Assembly (NCBI RefSeq): GCF_026341855.1
Contig: NZ_JAPENW010000002.1
Span: 372,001 to 436,000, forward strand
Direction: 5' to 3'
Length of the DNA stretch: 64,000 nucleotides
From: Streptomyces sp. NBC_00568
Lineage (GTDB): Bacteria > Actinomycetota > Actinomycetes > Streptomycetales > Streptomycetaceae
Shown: positions 32,231-40,125 of the stretch, piece by piece
Layout: every line of letters begins with the position of its first letter
Position numbering within the stretch: position 1 is the first letter of the stretch
Notes under the pieces: model-generated
What the model saw: only the letters and a program-made list of their open reading frames with translations
What the model was told of the DNA's origin: nothing
Database searches by the model: none
Made by a program: the position numbers and the translations under genes

Positions 32231-34750
32231 TCAGGCGCGCAGGGGTTCGGAGTAGGTGGTGAAGAACCGGTCGCCGGTGAGCTTGTGGTGAGTGAGCTGT
32301 TCGCGGACGGCCTGTTCGTCCGCCCAGCGGTCCGGGCTGCTCGCGAGCGCGGCCGCGTAGGCCGTCACGGCCACCTTGAGCTTCTCGAACAGGGCCGGGG
32401 TGACGACGCGCATGCCCGGCACCGCGGTCGCCTTGTCATCGCGGACCCGGCTGGGATGCAGCATGACCGCCACGGCCTCTACTTCGGCGTTGTGCTCGTT
32501 GAGCCAGCGGATGCTGCCGCCGAGCTGGTCCATATCCTTCTTGGCGATGGTGTCGGTGGTGCAGCCTGTCTTCAGCTCGACGACGGCCTGCCGCGCCGCG
32601 GAGAGCGCCCACAGGTTGTCCGGGCCCGTGCCATACAGCTTCTCCGGCCGCGTGCTGGCGAACCCGAGATGCAGCCCGAGCTGCTGCCAGGTCCGCTCGG
32701 CGTCGTCGGAGCGCTCCTCCTCGCCCCACACGACGTCCTCGAACAGCGCCTGCACGCCGAGCCTGAGGCTGACGCCGTCGCGGTACTGGGCGGCCAGGAA
32801 CTCGGCGCCGGCGCGCGACTGCACCGCCGCCGCCTTCAGCTGGACGGGGGCACCGCCGTTGACGGGCCGCAGGACGAACGGGTTGTCGTCCAGCGCCCCG
32901 GCCAGGGCCCGCTCGGCGGCCGCGCGATCGGTCAGGTGCAGGTAGGCGGCCTTCTGCTCCCGCAGCCAGCCCCGCAGCGCCCTGTCGCCAGCACCGAGGT
33001 CGTTCACCGCCTTCTGCACCCGCTCGGCCGCGGCCGGGGCGCGGCCGGTGGCCGCGAGGTCGAACGCCTTGCGCAGCGCGACGGCCTCGTCCCGCACCGT
33101 CCCGTGCTCGGCGTAGCGCACCTCCGCCAGCGCCCGCCGGCTGCGCTCGCGCCACTGCGGCACCCGCCCCAGGCAGGCCCGCAGCGCCTGCCTCACCGCG
33201 TCCAGCCCTTCGCCCTTGATCTGGCCGGCGATGTCCCGGCTCAGCTTCAGCTGCGCCTGGGTCGCCGGGGAGAACAGAGCCAGGTGGCGGGCATCGTGGA
33301 TCGCCGTAGCGAGCTTCGCCCCCAGCAGCAGGACGGCGCAGTAGTCCTCTCCGTCGCGCACTCCCCGGCCCATGCCCTGTTCGATCCGCTGGACCTCACG
33401 GGCCAGACGGACCGTGCTGTCGGCCAGCGCGACAGCCTCGCGCCGCTCCACCCCGTCCAGGGGCCGCGGAATCTGGTCGAGGATCAGCAGACGGCAGGCG
33501 TCGGCCGGGAGGTTGACGCCGTCGTACTTGTTGACCAGCACCACCAGGCCCACATGGCTGGCCTGGAGTTCCTTCACGCCCGCCTCAAGGTCCCCGACCC
33601 GCCAGACGTGGTGGGCGTGGCGCGCCCAGTTCGCGGCGGCTCGGTCGCTAGGCACCAGCACGACCACGTTGACCGGCTTGGTCTCGGCGACACCATCGCC
33701 GTCCTGGTCCCCGTCGGCGAACTGGCGGGCCAGCACGCGGACGGCCTCGTCGTCCAGGTCCGGGTTGAGCGCCACCGGGGCCAGGATCATCCGCTCACCG
33801 AGGTCGGCGGCGCTGCCCGGGGTGACGGGCTTCGCGACGAGTGTCGGGTCGGCACCGAAGTCGGTGACCAGGGCGCTGTCGTCGGCGAGCGTCGCGGTCA
33901 GGTAGACCCGGCGGCGAGCGTGCACGAACGACGGGATGCGGTCGATCGGCGGGCACGAGGGCCTGATCTCGATCGCCGACGACGTCGCCGTCGCCGTGCA
34001 CAGGTACAGCACCTCCGCCAGCAGCGGCCATACGAACTCGAAGACCCGCTCCGTGCGGTGCGGGCGCAGGATCTTCAGCACCTCCTCGCGCTTGTCGGCC
34101 CACGCCCAGAACGGGATCGGCGCCAACGCGGTGGGGTCCTTGTCCTCCAGCGCCGACCAGGCGTTCGCCGACTGGTGGCGCAGGTCCTGCGCGAACAGCT
34201 CCAGCAGCTTGTCGTACGCCTCGTGCCCGGCGGGCACCCGAAGCCGGAACTGGTCCTCGGTCCGCGCCAGCGCGGCGTGCGCGTCATCGACGACGACGAT
34301 GCCCAGATCGAGCGGCTCCTTGCCGTCCCCGACGACACCGAAGGCCGACCTGCCGTTGAGCAGCTTCTGGTAGTTCGTCACCAGCACGGCCTGCGCGGTG
34401 AGGAACGCCGGGTCGTACGGATCATCCGTGGTGGCGATATCGAGCTTGGCGGCCTCCTCGCGGACCTGCTTGACGAGGTAGTTGTCCGGGGTCAGGTAGA
34501 CGGCCTTGCCGATGCCCTCGTTCAGGGTGCTCTGCGCGATCAGCAGGCCGACAGCCGTCTTGCCCCCACCGGTGTTCTGCTTGATCACCACATCGCGGTC
34601 ACCGCGCCGCTCGAACCACTTGTCCAGCACCTCGCCCTGCTCAAGCCGCAGATACGGCCACGGCCGACTGGCCAGCCCCGCGTAGATGTCCCGGGGCCGC
34701 AGCAGCGCCTCGCTGTCCCCCGTACCGATCCGATCCCAATCCAGCGCCAC
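32231..34750 (-). CDS. DEAD/DEAH-type helicase with C-terminal nuclease-like domain
   Basis: An 839-residue superfamily 2 helicase. Walker A is NTGGGKTA near residue 60 and the motif II variant is VVDDAHAAL (DDAH) near 165. A second RecA-like domain has VNKYDGVNLPADACRLLIL and a motif VI-like IEQGMGRGVRDG near 460-470, as in XPD/DinG-like helicases. Near residue 720 a NLWALSAARQAVVELKTG strand shows the (D/N)...ExK pattern of a PD-(D/E)xK fold. GTG 34750 is chosen because AGGGAGGA lies 9 bp upstream. It ends a minus-strand set of an 825-residue unknown, a GIY-YIG-like protein and this gene. A DNA defence role is inference from architecture and neighbourhood. Confidence 0.75.
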   Translation of the reverse strand: MALDWDRIGTGDSEALLRPRDIYAGLASRPWPYLRLEQGEVLDKWFERRGDRDVVIKQNTGGGKTAVGLLIAQSTLNEGIGKAVYLTPDNYLVKQVREEAAKLDIATTDDPYDPAFLTAQAVLVTNYQKLLNGRSAFGVVGDGKEPLDLGIVVVDDAHAALARTEDQFRLRVPAGHEAYDKLLELFAQDLRHQSANAWSALEDKDPTALAPIPFWAWADKREEVLKILRPHRTERVFEFVWPLLAEVLYLCTATATSSAIEIRPSCPPIDRIPSFVHARRRVYLTATLADDSALVTDFGADPTLVAKPVTPGSAADLGERMILAPVALNPDLDDEAVRVLARQFADGDQDGDGVAETKPVNVVVLVPSDRAAANWARHAHHVWRVGDLEAGVKELQASHVGLVVLVNKYDGVNLPADACRLLILDQIPRPLDGVERREAVALADSTVRLAREVQRIEQGMGRGVRDGEDYCAVLLLGAKLATAIHDARHLALFSPATQAQLKLSRDIAGQIKGEGLDAVRQALRACLGRVPQWRERSRRALAEVRYAEHGTVRDEAVALRKAFDLAATGRAPAAAERVQKAVNDLGAGDRALRGWLREQKAAYLHLTDRAAAERALAGALDDNPFVLRPVNGGAPVQLKAAAVQSRAGAEFLAAQYRDGVSLRLGVQALFEDVVWGEEERSDDAERTWQQLGLHLGFASTRPEKLYGTGPDNLWALSAARQAVVELKTGCTTDTIAKKDMDQLGGSIRWLNEHNAEVEAVAVMLHPSRVRDDKATAVPGMRVVTPALFEKLKVAVTAYAAALASSPDRWADEQAVREQLTHHKLTGDRFFTTYSEPLRA

Positions 34751-34906
34751 TGCGCCGTCCTCCCTCATCTGACCCGGCGGCGTCACGCCGCCTGCACTTT
34801 TTCGTTCTTCAGGGCCGCCGCACACCCGGCGACGGCCTCGCGCCGCACCGACGTCCCCAGGCCTCGGTGCGGCCCTGCCGCGGTCTGACTCCCGCGCCCA
34901 CCGGCA

Positions 34907-34951
34907 GGGTGCCTTTCCGCCCGCCTGGAAGCGGAGGCCGGGAAGGCACCC
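34907..34951 (-). terminator. Hairpin between the GIY-YIG-like and helicase genes
   Basis: GGGTGCCTTTCC (34907-34918) pairs with GGGAAGGCACCC (34940-34951), 12-bp arms with one mismatch and a 21-base loop. It follows the stop at 34975 of the minus-strand gene by 24 bp and precedes the helicase start by about 150 bp. It may end the upstream transcript or attenuate helicase expression. Confidence 0.5.
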
Positions 34952-34974
34952 GTTCACAGACCGGGCCCGGTCCG

Positions 34975-35505
34975 TCAGGCCGGTGCCGCCGACCGGTCAC
35001 CGGTGTCGTCCCTGGCAGGCCGGGGACGGACGATCCGCGACGCGGGCCGGGAGGTGACCCGGGCGAGCCACTGCTCCTGAGTGACTACGGGCCACGTACG
35101 CGGGCCCATGCGGCCGCGCAGCCCGATCAGGTCGGCGGCCCGGCCCTCGGCGGCCTCGATCGCCTTCGGCGGACTGAACGGATCGGCCTCCACGACGAAC
35201 GCCCCTGCATAGACACGGGCGCGCTCGGGGTGCCGGAAGTGATCCCGTAGCCGGGCACCCACTCCGCCGTCGCGGTGTGCCTTGCCCAGCCACCGCAGCC
35301 GCCCGTCGCCGTCGACCGCCAGGTACAGCCCGGCCAGCACCTCGTCCAGCACCGCGAGCGTCTGCGCCCGGCGGCCCGGCTCCAAGCTGTACGGGGCGGG
35401 CCAGTCGCCGCACCGCAGCGGGCCCAGCGCCATCCACGCATGACGCAGCACCCGCGCGTCGACCACCGGCCCGGCCACCGGCTCCGCGCAGCAGTCCACG
35501 CTCAC
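34975..35505 (-). CDS. GIY-YIG-like small protein
   Basis: A 176-residue protein. The core VLAGLYLAVDGDGRLRWLGKA near residues 56-76 resembles the GIY...(Y/L)(V/I/L)GK opening of the GIY-YIG nuclease fold, followed by an Arg-rich helix (ARLRDHFRHPERA). A helix with Glu in the expected metal position follows (IEAAEGRAADLIGL). The tyrosines of the textbook motif are only partly kept, so activity is uncertain. GTG 35505 overlaps the end of the 825-residue gene by 4 bp (GTGA), showing translational coupling. The GIY-YIG reading is my own motif match. Confidence 0.5.
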   Translation of the reverse strand: MSVDCCAEPVAGPVVDARVLRHAWMALGPLRCGDWPAPYSLEPGRRAQTLAVLDEVLAGLYLAVDGDGRLRWLGKAHRDGGVGARLRDHFRHPERARVYAGAFVVEADPFSPPKAIEAAEGRAADLIGLRGRMGPRTWPVVTQEQWLARVTSRPASRIVRPRPARDDTGDRSAAPA

Positions 35506-37979
35506 AGCGACATCACCGCCAGGGTGGCCTTGTCCAGCAGCGGCGCGATCTTGGCGGCCTCTGCCTTGATCTTGTTGAAGTCCTCCACGTACAGCGCGCG
35601 CACGTCGGCGGGCTCCTTCTCGTCGCCGGCATCCTCACGGGCTCGCACGGCGTCCTCGACGGTCGTCAGGAGCCGGCCGATCTGCTCGGCGACGGCGGCG
35701 GCGCTCACCGTGCCGCTGGCCACCGCGGAAGCCAGCTCCGCGCGCAGGCGGGTCATGCGGGCGAGCGGGGTCTCCGGAATCTCCTCGTTGAGTTCCACGG
35801 TGTCCGGGCCTTTGTCCTTGCCCTCGGCGCCGGTGACGGTCTCCGCGGGCTGCTGCTGGCGCTTGGTCCTGCGGAAGGAGGTCAGGGGGAACAGGGCGTC
35901 GAACCATTCTTTGTCGGCGAGGACAGCCTTGCGTGAATTGCCGTGTGCGTCGGGCGCCCAGAAGGTGCCCGGCGTCATATCGTCCCCGGCCGGGGAGTCC
36001 GGGGCGCGCAGCACCGCCTCGGCGAACGCGAGCAGCAGTTTACGCGTGACACCCTCGGGCGGGTCGGTGTAGGCGTCCACGAGCGCCTGGATCGCGTTGG
36101 AGGGTGCACGCCGCACACCCTTGCGGTCCGCGCTCTCCAACGAGCCCTGGTTGGGAGTGACGAATGGCTTGGCACCGCTGATCATGCCGGGCAGCAGGTG
36201 CCGCCGCACCAGGGTCTCCCAAGCCGCGGCGTCTCCCTGGCGGCAGGCGGTCAGCAGCGAGGCGAGGCTGCGCGCATCGGGGCGCACCCCGAACTGCACC
36301 TCGTGCTTGCCGAACAGGCCCTCGGCGGCGGCGAGGGGACCAGGCCGCAGGAAGTGCTGAGCGACCACGGCCGCCCAGATTTCCGTGCGCCGCCTGGCCC
36401 TGGCCCCGGCCCCGTTCGACTGAGACCAGGAAGCCTCCTGCAGGCAGGCGCGCACCACCGGCCAGTACCGGCCGGTGGGCATCCGGGCGTGCGGCGCCAG
36501 ATTCTGCGGGCGCGGCGGCACCGGCGGGAACACCAGGACGGTGGCGCAGCGGATCGCCACGTCCCGCAGGGTCACAGGGCTCACCTCGTCGCCCGGCGAC
36601 AGCATTACGGCGAGCACGTCGAGCGCCCGGGCCCCGACCAGGGCATCGGCGATCGAGTCCTCGTCCAGTCCAGTGGCCGGGACGCGGCCCCGGGTGACCT
36701 CTTGGGCCAGCAGTTCGCCCAGCAGTCCCTCGGCCTGGTAGGCCTTGACCAGGGTCGACCACAGTCCCAGGGCACGGTCCATGTCCTCGTAGTCCAGCTG
36801 GCCGCGCAGGTGCTCGTGCACGTTCAGCTGGCGTAGCGACTCCTCCAGCCGCTCCGGCTTCCTGGCGCCGACCACGACACGGGCTGGCACCTGCGCGATG
36901 CGCACCGCCCGCTGCGCACGCCCCTCCGAGTCCCGCTCGGGATCGGCGTACTCGGCGTTGAGTCGGAAGCTGACCCGGCGCAGGATCTCTCCGAGCCCCC
37001 GCACGACCATCCGCCGGTTCTCCTCCTCCCCGGGCAGCCGCAGCAGGGACTGCGGCACCCCGGTCAGGAGCTGCTGCGCCGAGATCCCGAAGATGTCCAG
37101 CCGGGCATCGGCACGGTTGGCGCCCGTGGCATGGTGGCCCCGCCAGATCTCCCGCTGTGACCCATCCTGGTCGGTCACCGGAGTTCGCTGCAGCACGACC
37201 ACGGTGGAATCCCGCTGGCCCTCCTGCACCAGGGACTCCACCAGGTCATAGGGACGCTGCCGCGCCCGCCGCCGCAGCATGTCCACGGCGTACCGTTGCA
37301 CCTCGCCAGCGATCTCCGTGCTGACCATCTCCGTGGTGAGCGCCGCGAGCGGCACCCCGTCCTCGACGACTGCCCGCACCACCGGCAGCGGACGCCGCCC
37401 GCCCAGCGCCTGCTCGCACGCCTTCAGCTCCCGCTGCTCGCGAGCCAGCTCTTCCTCGGAGGTCTCCACCGCAGCTACCGCCGCATCCTTCTCCGCTGGC
37501 GTCGCAGTCGAGGCCAGCGCCCGCAGCGCCGCCTTCGCACGCTCCGCCCCGACGGTCCACGCGGCCACCTGCCGCTGCTGATCGACGAGCTCCTCCAGGC
37601 GCTCCTGATTTTCCACAGACGGATGCAGCCACGCGCTGCGCGTACGGTCGTTGATGACCCAGGGCAGCGTTCCCGCCCCGTGCAGCTCCACCTTCAGCAC
37701 CAGCAACGCCCCGTCGGTGTCACGCTGTTCGATGTGGTGGGCCGTGCCGCGCAGGAAACGGCTCCCGCCACGGCGCTCGATGACGCGTTTGGCTTCGTCC
37801 TGGCCGAGCGCCGGGGAGAGAGCGTCGAATACGGCCTGCCGGGGAACGGGCGTGAAGCCTTCGGCCGCGCAGGTGTTGACGATGGCCTCGTAGAGGTTCT
37901 CCGCCCAGGTCGGGTTGGTCGGAGGCGGGAAAGGCCCCTTGGGAGCCTTTTGGGCAGACATGAGAGGCAGCCGGTCCAT
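35502..37979 (-). CDS. Large protein of unknown function in putative defence operon
   Basis: An 825-residue soluble protein I do not recognise. It is rich in helices. A coiled-coil-like Glu/Arg/Ala-rich stretch covers about residues 125-200, and a C-terminal helical segment from 720 includes a charged linker (GKDKGPDTVELNEEIPETP). A stretch near 270-330 (STVVVLQRTPVTDQDG, then DARLDIFGISAQQLL) looks like a globular beta-rich core. No P-loop, HExxH or zinc cluster was seen. ATG 37979 (GGAG just upstream) or ATG 37961 could be the start. It is coupled by a 4-bp overlap to the GIY-YIG-like gene and is probably the first gene of the transcript. Confidence 0.65.
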   Translation of the reverse strand: MDRLPLMSAQKAPKGPFPPPTNPTWAENLYEAIVNTCAAEGFTPVPRQAVFDALSPALGQDEAKRVIERRGGSRFLRGTAHHIEQRDTDGALLVLKVELHGAGTLPWVINDRTRSAWLHPSVENQERLEELVDQQRQVAAWTVGAERAKAALRALASTATPAEKDAAVAAVETSEEELAREQRELKACEQALGGRRPLPVVRAVVEDGVPLAALTTEMVSTEIAGEVQRYAVDMLRRRARQRPYDLVESLVQEGQRDSTVVVLQRTPVTDQDGSQREIWRGHHATGANRADARLDIFGISAQQLLTGVPQSLLRLPGEEENRRMVVRGLGEILRRVSFRLNAEYADPERDSEGRAQRAVRIAQVPARVVVGARKPERLEESLRQLNVHEHLRGQLDYEDMDRALGLWSTLVKAYQAEGLLGELLAQEVTRGRVPATGLDEDSIADALVGARALDVLAVMLSPGDEVSPVTLRDVAIRCATVLVFPPVPPRPQNLAPHARMPTGRYWPVVRACLQEASWSQSNGAGARARRRTEIWAAVVAQHFLRPGPLAAAEGLFGKHEVQFGVRPDARSLASLLTACRQGDAAAWETLVRRHLLPGMISGAKPFVTPNQGSLESADRKGVRRAPSNAIQALVDAYTDPPEGVTRKLLLAFAEAVLRAPDSPAGDDMTPGTFWAPDAHGNSRKAVLADKEWFDALFPLTSFRRTKRQQQPAETVTGAEGKDKGPDTVELNEEIPETPLARMTRLRAELASAVASGTVSAAAVAEQIGRLLTTVEDAVRAREDAGDEKEPADVRALYVEDFNKIKAEAAKIAPLLDKATLAVMSL

Positions 37980-38298
37980 AACTCCGGGAGCCCTCGTGGC
38001 CCCGGGTGCGACTGGGAACACCCGGCGGGCGCCGGATGCGGCACGCACCCGAACTGCAGGGACTCCCGTCCAGGGAGCACCGGCGAGGGCTGCCGTCGCC
38101 GTCACACACCTCGTAGCGCGTGTCGGCGAGGACCGTCTGCCCCTTCGAGTCCACCAACGGAGACTGTGCACGCCACCGGAAGCTTCCCCTGAAACAGCGG
38201 GGTCTCCGCGGCGCACGGCTCACGCCCTCTCCGCCGACGGCGGCATGGGGCTGGCAGGTCGTCGAGACCACTGACGTGCCCTGAAAGTCTGCCAGACG

Positions 38299-38324
38299 CT
38301 AAGTAAATCGGACAAGTTGCTTAG
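38299..38324. promoter_or_regulatory. Inverted repeat in AT-richer divergent promoter region
   Basis: CTAAGTAA and TTGCTTAG are 8-bp arms (7 of 8 complementary) with a 10-bp spacer. They lie in an unusually A/T-rich patch of the 670-bp interval between the divergent genes starting at 37979 and 38651. The geometry suits a dimeric repressor operator. The rest of the interval (37980-38650) shows no gene I can support. Confidence 0.4.
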
Positions 38325-38650
38325 AAAACGCGCGTAGAACGTCAAGATCACACGACTGGGAAGCGCCCCGCGTAGATTCCACCGCCTGCGCCTCGCCTCT
38401 GCACGCCCCAACACCACGCCGCTGCGCACGTGTTCACGTTAGGCGCGGTCCAAGTGGCCATGATGCAGACCGCCTCGGCGTCACCACGCGGCTGGCGGGG
38501 AGAGCGGGCAGTTTCCGCTACGATGCCCAACCGCCGCCGCTATACCCCGCCCGCGCCGGGACAGCATTGACGGCTAAGGTCCACACCCGGGCCCGCAACA
38601 CCCACCCGCACGACTGCGGGCAGGCGCGGGGTGCCCGGAGAGAAGACCTC

Positions 38651-39727
38651 ATGCCACGCAACCAGTCCCGCGTCAGCCAGCGCGCCCGCGCCGCGCAGAA
38701 GACCGCGGGCGGCACGGGCAAGTACAGTCAGCTGCTCCGCGCCAAGCCCGGCCCGCGCGGCGCCCGCCGGGAGCCCGCCCGACGCCTCGCCGCCCAGCTG
38801 CGCGCCGACCTCGGAGCCGAGGGGGAGAAGGCGGCCCGCATGGTGGACGCGGCGGTGGCCTGGGGGGTGAAGGACCGCGAACTGAAGCACGCCCCGCTGC
38901 GAACACAAGGCGACCTCGCCGTCCGCGCGCCTTCAGCCTGCCGTGGGCGAGCACGCCGTCGGCGGGTCATAGTGCACGACGCTCCCCTCGCCCAGGTCGT
39001 CCACATGGTGCTGGAGGCGGCCGTCGAGGAAGAAGAGAGCGCGGACCTGCTGCGCGCGGCCGCGGAGGTTTTGAGCTGGTTGGTTGGTACCAGCCACATC
39101 CGCAATCCCGCGATCTGCAGGGTACGGGTCGGCGAATGGCTCACGGAGCTGAGGATGTGGGAGCGGGTGTACACCACGACTGACCCGGTCGCGGTGGTCG
39201 CCGCAGCGGCCCTGCGCATGATGCGGGAGGCCGCCCGCATCCCCGACGAGGACGAACTCACGGACGCTAACTGCATGCTCACCCTGCAGGAAGCCGTCCG
39301 CTTCGCACGGACCGCCGCCGACCTCGCCGCCCGCCTGACCCACCCGCCCCGGGTCGCTGCCCCGCGCCGCGCCGGCACGGGGGCAGCCCCCGACCACCAG
39401 CGGCACCGCGCGACTGTACGGCGCTCCTGTCCTTCCGGTCGGCCCCGGTCGCAAGCCGTCCGCTGCACCCGGGGTCGCGCTTCTGCGCGAAGGGTGCGGC
39501 GAGTTCGGCCCCTAGGTCCCGGCCGCTGGCCGTGGGCGGTCCCGCGCAATGTGCGAAGGAAGCGCGGGACCGCGCAATGTGCATTCGAGCAGGTCGGGAG
39601 TCGTATCGGACGGCCAGTCCTGACCTGCGGGCAGCTGGTCGGCGGCTGTCGCCCTGTCCCGGCATCAGCATTTGTGCACCGCGTCCGTGGCCTCACCGAC
39701 GGGGCCGGAACGGGAGCGTCGGCTTGA
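38651..39727 (+). CDS. Hypothetical protein with Arg-rich tail
   Basis: A 358-residue predicted protein of unknown function. ATG 38651 has GGAGAG 7 bp upstream. The middle part (about residues 120-240) looks like a real helical domain (VVHMVLEAAVEEEESADLLR, AAEVLSWLVG, MLTLQEAVRFARTAADLA). From about residue 245 the translation turns into Arg/Pro/Gly-rich sequence, crosses a hairpin at 39538-39571 and overlaps a convergent gene. The true C-terminus may therefore lie near 39350 after an undetected frameshift. No family was recognised. Confidence 0.45.
   Translation: MPRNQSRVSQRARAAQKTAGGTGKYSQLLRAKPGPRGARREPARRLAAQLRADLGAEGEKAARMVDAAVAWGVKDRELKHAPLRTQGDLAVRAPSACRGRARRRRVIVHDAPLAQVVHMVLEAAVEEEESADLLRAAAEVLSWLVGTSHIRNPAICRVRVGEWLTELRMWERVYTTTDPVAVVAAAALRMMREAARIPDEDELTDANCMLTLQEAVRFARTAADLAARLTHPPRVAAPRRAGTGAAPDHQRHRATVRRSCPSGRPRSQAVRCTRGRASARRVRRVRPLGPGRWPWAVPRNVRRKRGTAQCAFEQVGSRIGRPVLTCGQLVGGCRPVPASAFVHRVRGLTDGAGTGASA
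39538..39582. repeat. Hairpin plus 13-bp direct repeat
   Basis: GGTCCCGCGC (39538-39547) is the exact reverse complement of GCGCGGGACC (39562-39571). In addition CCGCGCAATGTGC occurs at 39542-39554 and again at 39570-39582, 28 bp apart. The nested inverted and direct repeats in the suspicious tail of the preceding gene suggest a terminator or binding site rather than coding sequence. Confidence 0.5.
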
Positions 39728-39932
39728 GCTTGTTCATGTAGTCCAGCAGGGTGGTCATGGTGCGGCGGGCAGCAGCGCGCCGGTAGGAGTGGCGTGACCA
39801 CACGGATGGCAGCACGACGCCCACGTAGAGGAGCAGGAAGACGACGAGGATGAGCGTACCGATCAGGCCGAGGTGCTGGCCGGTCTGGGTGCCGATCTGC
39901 TTCAGCATCTTCAGGGTGTCGGTGATCGACAT
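39693..39932 (-). CDS. Small single-span membrane protein
   Basis: A 79-residue protein with one strongly hydrophobic segment at about residues 22-44 (GLIGTLILVVFLLLYVGVV). Basic residues follow (RHSYRRAAARR), so the C-terminus is probably cytoplasmic. ATG 39932 starts it, divergent from the STAND-like gene at 40126 with 193 bp between. The function is unknown. Its 3' end overlaps the tail of the preceding convergent frame by 35 bp. Confidence 0.55.
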   Translation of the reverse strand: MSITDTLKMLKQIGTQTGQHLGLIGTLILVVFLLLYVGVVLPSVWSRHSYRRAAARRTMTTLLDYMNKLKPTLPFRPRR

Positions 39933-40077
39933 GTCGGGCGCCTTCCAACTGTGACCCCGGACCGCTGCCGGGGTGGATGCCTCGACACTTCCTGTTTACC
40001 GGGGTGTCCTTCAGCCTTCTGCGGGATCCTGGACGGTCTCAGGCCGTACACCCAAGCGGGAGCCTATGCTGCCGTCG

Positions 40078-40105
40078 AGTGTCCAGGCCGAGTGTTCTGG
40101 ACACT
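40078..40105 (+). promoter_or_regulatory. Operator-like perfect inverted repeat before the STAND gene
   Basis: AGTGTCCAG (40078-40086) and CTGGACACT (40097-40105) are perfect 9-bp arms with a 10-bp spacer, ending 20 bp before the GTG start at 40126. A third ACTGGACA-like half-site overlaps the right arm. The position suits autorepression, and the downstream protein has its own N-terminal HTH-like segment. Confidence 0.6.
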
Positions 40106-40125
40106 GGACAGCAAACGGGGGCGGT

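Noticed and set aside
31390..38000. BREX, Pgl or DISARM defence systems
   Set aside because: No PglZ-like phosphatase, PglX methyltransferase, DUF1998 or phospholipase-D gene is present; only a generic helicase is shared.
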